Source: JAZKFT01 sp040386335 (lineage in GTDB: Bacteria; Bacteroidota; Bacteroidia; Chitinophagales; Chitinophagaceae). From it: a stretch of DNA of 64,000 nt. Of this stretch, positions 43,017-51,426 are shown one piece after another. Position 1 is the stretch's first letter, and the number at the start of each line of letters is the position of its first letter. Both the position numbers and the translations under genes were made by a program. The notes beneath the pieces were generated by a model. The model was not told the origin of the DNA and made no database searches. It saw nothing but the letters and a program-made list of their open reading frames with translations. The stretch is taken from positions 124,001-188,000 of the forward strand of contig JAZKFT010000040.1 in NCBI GenBank assembly GCA_040386335.1. Reading direction: 5' to 3'.

Positions 43017-43760
43017 ATGACCATTATTCCTTTGAGCGAAGGCAGTTTTACTATTGGCAAAGACAAAATCTTCATGCCTTTCGATGAAGCTACGGATGAC
43101 CTGCAAGCCCGGCCCACAGGCAGTTTGCTGGTGGAAGTGCAGCCATTTTGTATTGTAACAGAACGGGACGTGTTATTAATTGACACTGGCCTAGGCTTTA
43201 GTAAAAATGGCCAGTTACAGATACATGCCAACCTTAAAGCAAACGGGATAGAGCCGGAACAGGTGACCAAAGTGCTGATGAGCCATTTGCATAAAGACCA
43301 TGCCGGCGGCGTGAGTTATAAAAATATGCTGGGTAATGCCTTACTTGCTTTTCCAAACGCGGCTTATTTTGTACAGCGACGGGAATTTGATTTCGCAGAA
43401 GCTACCGGCTACCCGTCATTCATCACGGATGAGTTCGATGTGTTCGACCGGCACCCGCATGTATTTTGGTTGCACGACGATAAAGGAACCATCGACAATT
43501 ATATTCATTACGAAGTAACGGGTGCCCACAGTAAATTTCACCAGGTATTCTGGATAGAGACCAATGGTAAAAAATTATTCTTTGGCGGCGATGATGCCCC
43601 GCAACTACAACAAATGAAAAGCCGCTTTGTAGCCAAATACGATTTCGACGGGAAAAAATGCATGGAACTCCGAAACCAATGGTGGCAGCAGGGCGCTGAA
43701 GAAAAATGGACTTTTTTATTTTACCACGATATTAAAAGCCCGGTGTACGAGGCCGTCTAG
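43017..43760 (+). CDS. MBL-fold metallo-hydrolase
   Basis: A 247-residue metallo-beta-lactamase-fold enzyme; the start at 43017 follows a good promoter. The zinc motif is SHLHKDHAGG (HxHxDH), with later ligands in EVTGAHSKFHQ and GGDDAPQ. The opening IIPLSEGSFTIGKDK and LLIDTGLGFSKNG are typical of the lactonase/hydrolase branch. The likely reaction is hydrolysis of an ester, lactone or thioester; the substrate is unknown. It is convergent with the histidine phosphatase gene, 1 base apart. Confidence 0.85.
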   Translation: MTIIPLSEGSFTIGKDKIFMPFDEATDDLQARPTGSLLVEVQPFCIVTERDVLLIDTGLGFSKNGQLQIHANLKANGIEPEQVTKVLMSHLHKDHAGGVSYKNMLGNALLAFPNAAYFVQRREFDFAEATGYPSFITDEFDVFDRHPHVFWLHDDKGTIDNYIHYEVTGAHSKFHQVFWIETNGKKLFFGGDDAPQLQQMKSRFVAKYDFDGKKCMELRNQWWQQGAEEKWTFLFYHDIKSPVYEAV

Positions 43761-43761
43761 A

Positions 43762-44259
43762 TCAGGGCGATACAGCTCCGTATGTCTTTTCGGTAAGCCG
43801 GATACTCCTGCCCCAAAACCAGCTGATCTTAACGACAAAGAAGTTGTCAAAATCATTCTCCGGTATCTGTTGCATCGAAGGGTTCAAACCAATTTTTTTA
43901 AGCATGGCAGGAACGGTATTGCTATGGCCCACGAGCAGTGTTTTTTTGTTCTTCTTAAGGCTGAGCGCCTCTATCAACGAATCGGATGAAGCGGCATTGT
44001 AACGGTAAACAGCAATGTTTTGTGCTGCGGCCGTTGGCTGCGCTGTTTGTAATGTGCGGACAAATTGGGTAGCATAAATATTGGTCAAAGTGATGCTGCT
44101 TAAAGTATCCCTTAGCGCCAAAGCCCTTTGCTCACCCGCACTTGAGAGATCGGGATCGCTACCAGGCGTGGCAGCTTTTTCAGCGTGACGAACTACATAA
44201 ATGGTGGAAGTACATGAACTGATACAGGCAACGATCAACAGCAGATAAACGATTTTCAT
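43762..44259 (-). CDS. Histidine phosphatase family lipoprotein (SixA-like)
   Basis: A 165-residue protein, starting at MKIVYLLLIVACISSC (44259), a lipoprotein signal; the Met at 44316 is upstream and unlikely. YVVRHAEKA is the catalytic RHG-type motif with the phosphohistidine, and LVGHSNTVP carries the second histidine. It would be a periplasmic or outer-membrane-anchored phosphatase or phosphomutase-like enzyme. It diverges from comEC, with 68 bases between the starts. Confidence 0.83.
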   Translation of the reverse strand: MKIVYLLLIVACISSCTSTIYVVRHAEKAATPGSDPDLSSAGEQRALALRDTLSSITLTNIYATQFVRTLQTAQPTAAAQNIAVYRYNAASSDSLIEALSLKKNKKTLLVGHSNTVPAMLKKIGLNPSMQQIPENDFDNFFVVKISWFWGRSIRLTEKTYGAVSP

Positions 44260-44327
44260 ATGGGAAAGTTTGTGGCGAAAGTTATAACTTTCTTTTTTGT
44301 TGCAGCATCGCCTCACACAAAAACACT

Positions 44328-46418
44328 ATGCAGCGATTACATCAATATTTCCTGCCTATCTGGATAGAAGCTCCCATGCTGCGCATATTGCCTGCCCTTA
44401 TTGCCGGCATTGTTTTAGAATGGTATATGCAATTGCCCCTGAGTTATTTGATGATCGCTGCTGTGCTCTTTGGAGTTAGTTCACTATGTTTTGCCATGGT
44501 TCGTGTTGCCAGGTATGCTGTGGCTTTTGGCATTTGTATCCAGTTGCTGTTCTTCAGCATGGGCGCATTGTTTGTTTGGTTAAACTATACACAGCACCAG
44601 CCGTTTGCCATTACCAATAAATATACTGATAGCGCAGTAGTTATAGCCACGCTGCAAGAACCATTGGTAGAGAAAAATAAATCATATAAGGCCGAGGCAA
44701 CCGTACAGGTATTTGTGAATAACCAGCTGCAAAATGTAAAGGGAAACATACTGGTGTACGTTCAAAAAGATAGCAATGGTGTCAAACCCTCACTTGGCTA
44801 TGGAAGCCAGGTCGTTTTTAAGAAACCTTTACAGCCAATTCAAAATGCCGGAAATCCGGGCGGGTTTGATTACCAGCGATATTGTGCCTTTCATGGCCTT
44901 TACTACCAGGTTTTTTTAAAAGGGAATGAGTACGATGTAACCGGGGAGAAGGTGATCACCCCTTTCCGGCAAATGCTTTTTGATTTGCAACAATGGGTAT
45001 TGCAATCTTTTCAAAAATTTATTCCGGGAAGCAGGGAAGCCGGAGTGGCAGAAGCCTTGCTGATCGGCTACCGGAATGATCTTGATGCAGACCTTGTGCA
45101 GAGCTATAGCAATACAGGCGTGGTACATATTATCGCCATCAGTGGCATGCATTTGGGTCTTATCTATGGCTTGCTGGTACTGCTTTTCCGCCCGCTGGGC
45201 AAAAGTAAAAAGGTCTTGATCATCCGGGCTGTCACCATCATTTCTTTATTATGGTTCTTTAGTTTGTTAACCGGTGCTGCACCATCCATCATCCGCAGTG
45301 CCATTATGTTTACAGTGCTTGTTTTGGGTGAAACACAAAAGCGAAAGGCATCCATTTATAACAACCTGGCATCCTCTGCACTACTTATCTTATTGTTCGA
45401 TCCTTTCGCATTATGGGATGTGGGTTTTCAGCTCAGTTACCTGGCTGTATTGAGTATCGCCATTTTCGCCACACCGATCAGTAACCTCTGGTATCATAAA
45501 AATAAATGGGTCAGGAAATTCTGGCAGCTGAACGCCGTTACGCTGGCTGCTCAGATACTTACATACCCCATCGTGGCCTATCATTTTCACCAGTTTCCCA
45601 ACCTGTTTTTAATCACCAATTTAGTGGCTGTGCCTTTAAGCAGTTTTATCCTTTACGGCCTTTTATTACTCCTGGCGGTTTCATGGATCCCGCTACTGGC
45701 CGGCGCAATTGGCTTCCTGGTAAAATGGTGCATTTGGGCCATGAACTCCTTTATTGAACAGGTGGGTAAATTGTCTTTTGCTTTGATCGATGGCATCTAT
45801 TTCACCATTCCCCAGGCTGCTGTGCTGTTGTTGTTTATTTCGGCAACCAGCTGGTGGCTGATGCGACGATCGTCAAGGGCACTTGTAGCAGCGGCATGCT
45901 TGCTGACTTTGTTTTTTACGCTTCGCACATTGCAGTTTATCCAGGACGAAAAGCAACAAAAACTGATTGTTTACAATGTACCGCAACATGCCGCTATCGA
46001 TGTGATCAAAGGCACAAAATATCAGTTTATCGGCGATAGCATTTTATTGCAGGAAGGCTTCCTCCAAAATTTTCACCTGAAACCATCCCGGGTTTTTCAT
46101 CAAATGGAAGGGGTGGACCATTTACCGGGAGTAGGGTTTTCCAACAATGCCATACAGGTGGGTGACAAAAAAATAATTATGGTTCGCGCCGGTATCGAGC
46201 CGTCCGAAACTGAAATAACGAGTGCCGACCTGCTGATCATCACTGGCAGCCCCAAACTGAAACTTGCCGACCTGGTGCAATCGGTAAATCCCGGAATGAT
46301 CGTTGCGGACGCCACCAACAGCCGTTACAAAATCAGCCAATGGCAAAAAGAAGCTGAGACCTTACATTTGCGGTTTCATGCTGTGGCAGGGCAGGGTGCA
46401 TACACTTTGCAATGGTAG
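44328..46418 (+). CDS. comEC: ComEC/Rec2 family DNA internalisation protein
   Basis: A 696-residue polytopic membrane protein. The N-terminus has two or three helices, a DUF4131/OB-type periplasmic domain (about 90-200, including NAGNPGGFDYQRYCAFHGLYY), then the competence domain with VVHIIAISGMHLGLIYGLLV and LTGAAPSIIRSAIMFTVLVL, and a helix bundle. It would form the channel for single-stranded DNA across the inner membrane. The C-terminal metallo-hydrolase-like region is short and lacks an evident HxHxDH motif, as in many Bacteroidota ComEC proteins. purH follows 38 bases later. Confidence 0.9.
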   Translation: MQRLHQYFLPIWIEAPMLRILPALIAGIVLEWYMQLPLSYLMIAAVLFGVSSLCFAMVRVARYAVAFGICIQLLFFSMGALFVWLNYTQHQPFAITNKYTDSAVVIATLQEPLVEKNKSYKAEATVQVFVNNQLQNVKGNILVYVQKDSNGVKPSLGYGSQVVFKKPLQPIQNAGNPGGFDYQRYCAFHGLYYQVFLKGNEYDVTGEKVITPFRQMLFDLQQWVLQSFQKFIPGSREAGVAEALLIGYRNDLDADLVQSYSNTGVVHIIAISGMHLGLIYGLLVLLFRPLGKSKKVLIIRAVTIISLLWFFSLLTGAAPSIIRSAIMFTVLVLGETQKRKASIYNNLASSALLILLFDPFALWDVGFQLSYLAVLSIAIFATPISNLWYHKNKWVRKFWQLNAVTLAAQILTYPIVAYHFHQFPNLFLITNLVAVPLSSFILYGLLLLLAVSWIPLLAGAIGFLVKWCIWAMNSFIEQVGKLSFALIDGIYFTIPQAAVLLLFISATSWWLMRRSSRALVAAACLLTLFFTLRTLQFIQDEKQQKLIVYNVPQHAAIDVIKGTKYQFIGDSILLQEGFLQNFHLKPSRVFHQMEGVDHLPGVGFSNNAIQVGDKKIIMVRAGIEPSETEITSADLLIITGSPKLKLADLVQSVNPGMIVADATNSRYKISQWQKEAETLHLRFHAVAGQGAYTLQW

Positions 46419-46456
46419 CAGCACCAACGATGCCCGCCTTCACCATCAACATTTTT

Positions 46457-47986
46457 ATGCAAAAAACTATCCAGTCTGCCCTTATTTCCGTCTTTTACAA
46501 AGACGGTCTCGACAACATTATCCGCCTCTTAACCAAGCATGGCGTAACCATTTACAGTACCGGCGGTACCCAAACTTTTATCGAAGCCCTTGGTGTGCCC
46601 TGCATACCTGTGGAAGACATCACCACCTATCCATCCATACTTGGCGGCCGGGTTAAAACCCTTCATCCATCTGTATTTGGCGGCATTTTAGGTAAAAGGG
46701 ATGATGAACAACATATGGCCGAAATGAAGCAATACCATATCCCTGAAATAGACCTGGTGATCGTAGACCTTTATCCATTTGAAGAAACAGTGGCCAATAC
46801 CACAGAAGAAAAGCTGATCATCGAAAAAATAGATATTGGTGGCCCATCGATGATCCGGGCAGCCGCAAAAAACCACCGCGACTTGGTGGTGATTGCATCA
46901 AAAGATGATTATCAACACCTGGAAGCCATATTGGAAGGTGATACAGCCAGCACATCTATTGAACAGCGCCGTGCGTTTGCCGCCAAAGCTTTCGACATCT
47001 GTTCCAACTACGATGTGGCTATCAGCAAATATTTTCAATCAACAACCGAAGGAACAGCACCCTATTTCTTTGAGTCGGTTACCAACCCGGCGCCGATGCG
47101 CTATGGTGAAAACCCGCACCAGCCGGCTGTTTTCTATGGCAATCTGAAAGAACTGTTTAACCAGCTAAATGGTAAGGAACTGAGTTATAACAACCTGGTA
47201 GATGTGGATGCGGCCATCCAGCTGATCGGCGAATTTGCCCTGTCAACGGAATCGGTTTTCGCCATTATCAAACACACCAATGTTTGCGGCGTTGCTGCAA
47301 GGCCTACGGTTAAGGAAGCATGGGACACCGCTCTTGCTGCTGATCCGGAAAGCGCTTTTGGTGGTGTATTGGTTTGCAAAGGCACCATCGATAAAGCCAC
47401 CGCCGAAGCCATTAATGAAATATTTTTTGAGGTATTGATTGCACCAGCTTTCGATGCGGATGCGTTGGATATTTTAAAATCTAAAAAGAACAGAATCCTG
47501 CTGGAACTAAACCAGCAACCCGAAAAAAGGGCGCAATTTAAATCGCTGCTAAACGGTGTATTGGTGCAGGATGCCGATGAGGGAAGTTTTGCCAAATGGG
47601 AAGAATCAGGCGGCAGGGAAACAACCCCCGAAGAAAAATCAGACCTGGAATTTGCCAATATTATTTGCAAGCATTTAAAGAGCAACGCGATTGCACTGGT
47701 AAAAAATAAGCAGCTGGTGGGTAAGGGTTGCGGCCAGACCAGCCGTGTGGATTCATTGCGCCAGTCGCTGGACAAAGCAAGGCAATTCAGCTTTGACCTG
47801 CAGGGCGCCGTACTTGCAAGTGATGCCTTTTTCCCTTTTGATGATTGTGTGAAAATGGCCCATGAGGCAGGCATTGCATCCTTCATTCAACCGGGCGGCT
47901 CCATTCGTGATAAGGATTCTATTGCTTATTGTAAAGAAAATGGACTGGCTATGGTGATAACGGGTATGAGGCATTTCAAGCATTAA
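46457..47986 (+). CDS. purH: Bifunctional AICAR formyltransferase/IMP cyclohydrolase
   Basis: A 509-residue enzyme for the last two steps of IMP synthesis. The start MQKTIQSALISVFYKDGLDN (46457) matches family N-termini; the Met at 46412 would overlap comEC. The IMP cyclohydrolase domain shows YSTGGTQTFIEALGVP, ILGGRVKTLHPSVFGGIL and GGPSMIRAAAKN. The transformylase domain shows RYGENPHQPAVFYG, IIKHTNVCGVAARPTVKEAW and the C-terminal SDAFFPFDDCVKMAHEAGIA and QPGGSIRDKDSI. It is complete. Confidence 0.97.
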   Translation: MQKTIQSALISVFYKDGLDNIIRLLTKHGVTIYSTGGTQTFIEALGVPCIPVEDITTYPSILGGRVKTLHPSVFGGILGKRDDEQHMAEMKQYHIPEIDLVIVDLYPFEETVANTTEEKLIIEKIDIGGPSMIRAAAKNHRDLVVIASKDDYQHLEAILEGDTASTSIEQRRAFAAKAFDICSNYDVAISKYFQSTTEGTAPYFFESVTNPAPMRYGENPHQPAVFYGNLKELFNQLNGKELSYNNLVDVDAAIQLIGEFALSTESVFAIIKHTNVCGVAARPTVKEAWDTALAADPESAFGGVLVCKGTIDKATAEAINEIFFEVLIAPAFDADALDILKSKKNRILLELNQQPEKRAQFKSLLNGVLVQDADEGSFAKWEESGGRETTPEEKSDLEFANIICKHLKSNAIALVKNKQLVGKGCGQTSRVDSLRQSLDKARQFSFDLQGAVLASDAFFPFDDCVKMAHEAGIASFIQPGGSIRDKDSIAYCKENGLAMVITGMRHFKH

Positions 47987-47990
47987 GAAC

Positions 47991-48022
47991 CTGGTCATCA
48001 GTCAATGGTCATTGGGTCATTT
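47991..48022. repeat. GGTCAATGGTCATTG-type spacer repeat
   Basis: CTGGTCATCAGTCAATGGTC then ATTGGGTCATTTG directly after purH; the same family as at 25612-25636 and 38664-38697. Confidence 0.55.
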
Positions 48023-48065
48023 GAGTGTATTTTAAAAAACATATTGTCGCGGTGCTAAAACATCC

Positions 48066-48989
48066 ATGAAATCAATCCTTCGCAATAAAGCTTACTTCGC
48101 CCTATTCATCACTTCGTTTGTGTGGGGAACTACCTGGGTGGTAAGCAAAATAGGAGTGGGCCTGATACACCCGGTTTTCTTTAGCGCTATCCGTCAAACA
48201 TGCGGCGGCGCCTTGTTTTTACTCTTCTTTATTTTCAGCGGAAAATTTCAATGGCCCACGTTAAAACAGTGGGCCTATATTTTCTTAATGAGCCTGCTGC
48301 TCTTCCTGCTCAGCAACGGATTTACAGTCTGGAGCATGAAATATCTCAACAGCGGACTGGGTGCCATACTTGGCGCTATTTTTCCTTTATTTGTCGCCAT
48401 CATCGATTGGATCATCGGCGATAAAGACCGCCCTAACTGGATTTCATTGGTTGGGCTCTTTCTCGGCCTTGGCGGTGTGGCCATCATTTTTTCGCATCAT
48501 TTCCAGGATTTTTTCGACAGCAGTTTCCGGACCGGTATATGGCTGTCCCTGCTGGCAACGCTTTTTTGGGCTATTGGTACCGTGATCACCACCCGGAGCA
48601 CGATAAAGCTTAACCGGTACTATAGTCTGGGCTGGCAAATGCTTATTTCCGGCCTGATCATGTTTGTGGTTTCGGAACTCAACGGCTGGTCGGTTCCGCT
48701 TGCTGAAGTTCCGTTGAAAGCCTATGCCTGCATCGCCTACATGGTGGTGTTTGGCAGCATCATTGCTTTTGTAGCATTCATTTATACCATTACCCATTTA
48801 CCCACCACGCTGGCTTCCATCTATGCTTACATGAACCCGATCGTTGCCGTTATTCTCGGTCATTTCATACTTGGCGAAGAGCTCAGTATCAGCCTGGGGC
48901 TTGGCGCCCTGGTTACGCTGGCAGGGGTGTACCTGGTGAACCGCAGTTTCAAAAAAATTATGAAGGAACAGGAAGCGTTTGCAGAATAA
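48066..48989 (+). CDS. DMT superfamily (EamA) permease
   Basis: A 307-residue protein with ten predicted membrane helices in two EamA repeats: FALFITSFVWGTTWVVSKIG opens the first, SLLATLFWAIGTVITTRSTI the second. The loop PTTLASIYAYMNPIVAVILG is the classic end of EamA repeats. These are drug/metabolite exporters for amino acids or small solutes. It is a lone gene downstream of purH, separated by a short-repeat spacer. Confidence 0.9.
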   Translation: MKSILRNKAYFALFITSFVWGTTWVVSKIGVGLIHPVFFSAIRQTCGGALFLLFFIFSGKFQWPTLKQWAYIFLMSLLLFLLSNGFTVWSMKYLNSGLGAILGAIFPLFVAIIDWIIGDKDRPNWISLVGLFLGLGGVAIIFSHHFQDFFDSSFRTGIWLSLLATLFWAIGTVITTRSTIKLNRYYSLGWQMLISGLIMFVVSELNGWSVPLAEVPLKAYACIAYMVVFGSIIAFVAFIYTITHLPTTLASIYAYMNPIVAVILGHFILGEELSISLGLGALVTLAGVYLVNRSFKKIMKEQEAFAE

Positions 48990-49154
48990 TAGTTTTCTAA
49001 ACCTTTCGGTATTTCCTGATCTTGTTGAATCTCCCTTGCATTTAAAGAAATAAACAGCTATTTTTCGAGATGGCTGTGGATCTATTGAGCTGCGGCCCGT
49101 TCAAACCGGTATTTTTTTCCCAAACCCAACCTTTTAATTAAACAAAAACCCATC

Positions 49155-49685
49155 ATGAAACAAACCATTTTCGTTGCGGCAGCGGCCCTTTTTTTAGTGA
49201 GTTGCGCCGAGCAAACAACTGTTACACCTGATAGCGACAGCATACCGGCAGATATGAAGTTTGCGTATACCATCGAACATCGGCCCGACAACTGGATACC
49301 CGGCGACATAAAGCACGTGCAGAACGTATTAAACAGCCTGAAAGCCTGGGAAACCGGCGACATAGACAATTGCGTAAAAGCATTTGGCGATAGTGTAGCA
49401 TTAAAGTTCGACGGCCATGAAACCAAGCTGTCCAACGACAGCCTCAAAACCTTTTTTAAGGCGGGCAGAAACGACATTGCCAGTGTAACCGTAAAGATGG
49501 GCGACTGGGAATCTGTAATTTCCAAAGACAAAAAGGAAGAGTATGTATCCTTATGGTACAAAGAAATAACCACCGACAAAAAAGGCAAAACAGATTCGCT
49601 GGATATTATGGACGATCTTAAAATAAAGGACGGAAAGATCATAGAACTTACCCAGCACCAAAGAAGGTATGGGGTGAAAAAATAA
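49155..49685 (+). CDS. Lipoprotein with SnoaL/NTF2-like domain
   Basis: A 176-residue lipoprotein: MKQTIFVAAAALFLVSC has a lipobox Cys. The mature part (VQNVLNSLKAWETGDIDNCV, KAFGDSVALKFDGHETKLSN, SLWYKEITTDKKGKTDSLDI, DGKIIELTQHQRRYG) has the cone-shaped helix-then-sheet pattern of SnoaL-like/NTF2 proteins. The role is unknown; it could bind a small ligand at the membrane surface. A terminator hairpin follows at 49733. Confidence 0.65.
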   Translation: MKQTIFVAAAALFLVSCAEQTTVTPDSDSIPADMKFAYTIEHRPDNWIPGDIKHVQNVLNSLKAWETGDIDNCVKAFGDSVALKFDGHETKLSNDSLKTFFKAGRNDIASVTVKMGDWESVISKDKKEEYVSLWYKEITTDKKGKTDSLDIMDDLKIKDGKIIELTQHQRRYGVKK

Positions 49686-49732
49686 TCAAAGGATTTCGAC
49701 CAGACTTAATTGTGACTGCTTTCTGTTACTTG

Positions 49733-49766
49733 AAAAATGGCGTTGAGCATTCAACGTCATTTTTAT
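49733..49766 (+). terminator. Terminator after the SnoaL-like lipoprotein
   Basis: AAAAATGGCGTTGA, loop GCAT, TCAACGTCATTTTT with one mismatch and T-rich 3' side, 48 bases after the stop at 49685. Confidence 0.75.
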
Positions 49767-49767
49767 T

Positions 49768-49866
49768 TCACAAAAGGTTCGGCCTACACCTGGTAGAGCG
49801 CAAAAAGATGAGGATTTGTTCGTCAATCAGCCTGGTGTTAAACACAATGTATAGTTGCCTTTTATT
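49768..49866 (-). pseudogene. Fragment resembling a RelE/ParE toxin C-terminus
   Basis: A minus-strand frame reads KRQLYIVFNTRLIDEQILIF then LRSTRCRPNLL and a stop. The strand-strand-R pattern near the end is like the C-terminus of RelE/ParE toxins. Upstream there is only the neighbouring gene's end, so no complete gene is present. Weak. Confidence 0.25.
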
Positions 49867-50515
49867 GCTCGATTATTATTGGGATTGCCAAGACGCCACA
49901 TTTTTTTAGGTATTCCTTTTCTGTTTCATTATCAATATAAACCCCCAGAGAAACTTCTGATGTTTGCTCGTCAATATAGTCCACAAAGTCAATATTGTTA
50001 ATAACAGGTTTGTCGGAAATACCTAAAAATGTAAGGTCAATTTTCATCCCAATGTTTATCGTCCCACTTGTAATGTGACCCATGAAGAAAAGTAAATTTG
50101 GTCTCAATTGTAATTCAAAAATCTTATTGATTTTAAAATTCGCTTTAATGGTGTCGTGCCAACTGTGGCCACATCGTTTGCATTGTCTGGCATAAGGTGT
50201 CCTTGCAAGCTGCTTACATTTTGGGCAATAATTGAAAAATATTTTGTCGGGTCCCTCCTGAAAAATTCGGGTTGCTGTTTTTATATAAAATTCTTCTCTT
50301 CCCTCTTCGAGTAAACTCAATGTATTTGGGTTGTCCGTAATAAGTTTCCTCTCATTAAACCAATTAACTCTTGCTTTATATGATTCTATTGAATCGTAAT
50401 CTTCAGGTCTCATTAACTTGAACATTGAGTTGCTATGTCGCAAAGCATCAACTTCAACTTCTGTCATAAGTCTTGGGAAAAATTGAATTATATAATTTGC
50501 AGTTTCAATATTCAC
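49862..50515 (-). CDS. Zinc-ribbon protein of unknown function, 217 residues
   Basis: The N-terminal helical part (MNIETANYIIQFFPRLMTEV ... ESYKARVNWFNERKLI) is followed by a zinc ribbon: NYCPKCKQL and RQCKRCGHSWH, two CxxC pairs 18 residues apart, near residues 110-135. A beta-rich C-terminal domain ends the protein. It is AT-rich compared with mfd and the lipoprotein gene. I do not recognise the family. It lies in an islet with pseudogene fragments, suggesting acquired DNA. Confidence 0.65.
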   Translation of the reverse strand: MNIETANYIIQFFPRLMTEVEVDALRHSNSMFKLMRPEDYDSIESYKARVNWFNERKLITDNPNTLSLLEEGREEFYIKTATRIFQEGPDKIFFNYCPKCKQLARTPYARQCKRCGHSWHDTIKANFKINKIFELQLRPNLLFFMGHITSGTINIGMKIDLTFLGISDKPVINNIDFVDYIDEQTSEVSLGVYIDNETEKEYLKKCGVLAIPIIIEQ

Positions 50516-50567
50516 GAGGGGCGTTTAAAAATAGGGACTTACTCCACTATGGTTAGGTAAAAGTACT

Positions 50568-50831
50568 TCAGTGCCGAAACGGGCGTTCATTTAATGGTTT
50601 TTTTACGTTCCTTTTTGATTTTAAACTTGCTTTGCGGGCTTTAAGAAATGCACTGCATTCTTCTTCTTCTTCCTTGGCTGTTAACGGACTGTTTATAAAA
50701 ACAAAACCTTTGTCATCTATTTTTTAAAGCTTACCATAATCAGAATTTTTAAAGTACTGTTTTATCAGGATATTGGTGTCTTTGGTTTCGATAAAACATT
50801 CGGTTACCTCACTAAATAATTTTTCAGCCAG
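50568..50831 (-). pseudogene. Interrupted gene fragment (nonsense codon, no start)
   Basis: A minus-strand frame opens after a TAG near 50832 and reads AEKLFSEVTECFIETKDTNI, LIKQYFKNSDYGKL, an in-frame TAA (50724-50726), then KIDDKGFVFINSPLTAKEEE and a basic tail to a stop at 50568. Sense continues on both sides of the TAA, so this is a decayed gene rather than chance. No ATG is at its head. The family is not identified. Confidence 0.6.
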
Positions 50832-50870
50832 CTATTCTGCTGGCTACCGTTTTACCCCGGCTTCGCCGGT
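50826..50870 (-). terminator. Paired small hairpins at the end of the DUF4279 gene
   Basis: AGCCAGC-TATTCT-GCTGGCT (50826-50845) and ACCCCGGCTTCGCCGGT (50852-50869). The second is inside the last codons of the DUF4279 gene. They may end its transcript; only short T-runs are present. Confidence 0.45.
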
Positions 50871-51286
50871 AGAGAATTAAATCTGTAAATATCTACATCA
50901 GTTTTTGTACTTGTCCTAAACAAAAATTCTATTGTGTTTAAATCCTGGCCGATAACTGGTGTAGACACTTCTTCGTTCTCATCTATTAATAAAACCGTTT
51001 CTAAAATGGAAGTAAGATGAAAATCTTTTTTTAGACCGTTAATGATATCGATTTTGTCGAAAAGTCTTTCAACCACATCTTTAACCAGGTTCTTTACAAA
51101 TAGGTTATCTGTTTTTTCTGTATGTAAGTACCACGCAGAAAATTTGTTTTTCATTCCATTATTTCCGACAGGCTCACCTTTTCTACGGATTTTTGTTGGT
51201 AAAACTCCCAATCTTTTTGTTACCTCATCTGGGTTAAAGTTGTCCCCCTCCAAAGCAAAATAAACGTATGAATAATCTCCTGTCAT
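50852..51286 (-). CDS. DUF4279 domain-containing protein
   Basis: A 144-residue protein starting at MTGDYSYVYFALEGDNFNPD (51286); the Met at 51379 lies upstream of a better start. Family marks are YFALEGDNFNPDEVTKRLG (residues 9-27) and PTKIRRKGEPVGN, with SAWYLHTEKTDNLFV following. DUF4279 proteins are small, of unknown role, and often found in polymorphic toxin or immunity neighbourhoods. The C-terminal residues (LPAKPG) are encoded by a small hairpin, so the end may be altered. It is AT-rich and next to a pseudogene. Confidence 0.75.
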   Translation of the reverse strand: MTGDYSYVYFALEGDNFNPDEVTKRLGVLPTKIRRKGEPVGNNGMKNKFSAWYLHTEKTDNLFVKNLVKDVVERLFDKIDIINGLKKDFHLTSILETVLLIDENEEVSTPVIGQDLNTIEFLFRTSTKTDVDIYRFNSLPAKPG

Positions 51287-51410
51287 TGTCGGCTTTTTAA
51301 ATGGCACCTCAAAATTGAAATTTAGCACTGAAAGATACAACGCTATCATAACCTTTATTCGGAATGATAGTATTGGCAAATTATTTCACATGCCCCGCCT
51401 CCCGCCTTCC

Positions 51411-51418
51411 TATATTTG
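51411..51418 (+). promoter_or_regulatory. -7 element just before mfd
   Basis: TATATTTG ends 8 bases before the mfd ATG at 51427. It supports that start and a nearly leaderless message. No clear -33 element. Confidence 0.5.
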
Positions 51419-51426
51419 CAGCCCTG

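Noticed and set aside
47185..47886. 233-residue minus-strand open frame
   Set aside because: Antisense shadow of purH; Ser-rich with no recognisable domain.
49082..49642. 186-residue minus-strand open frame
   Set aside because: Antisense shadow of the SnoaL-like lipoprotein gene, which has a clear signal peptide and terminator.
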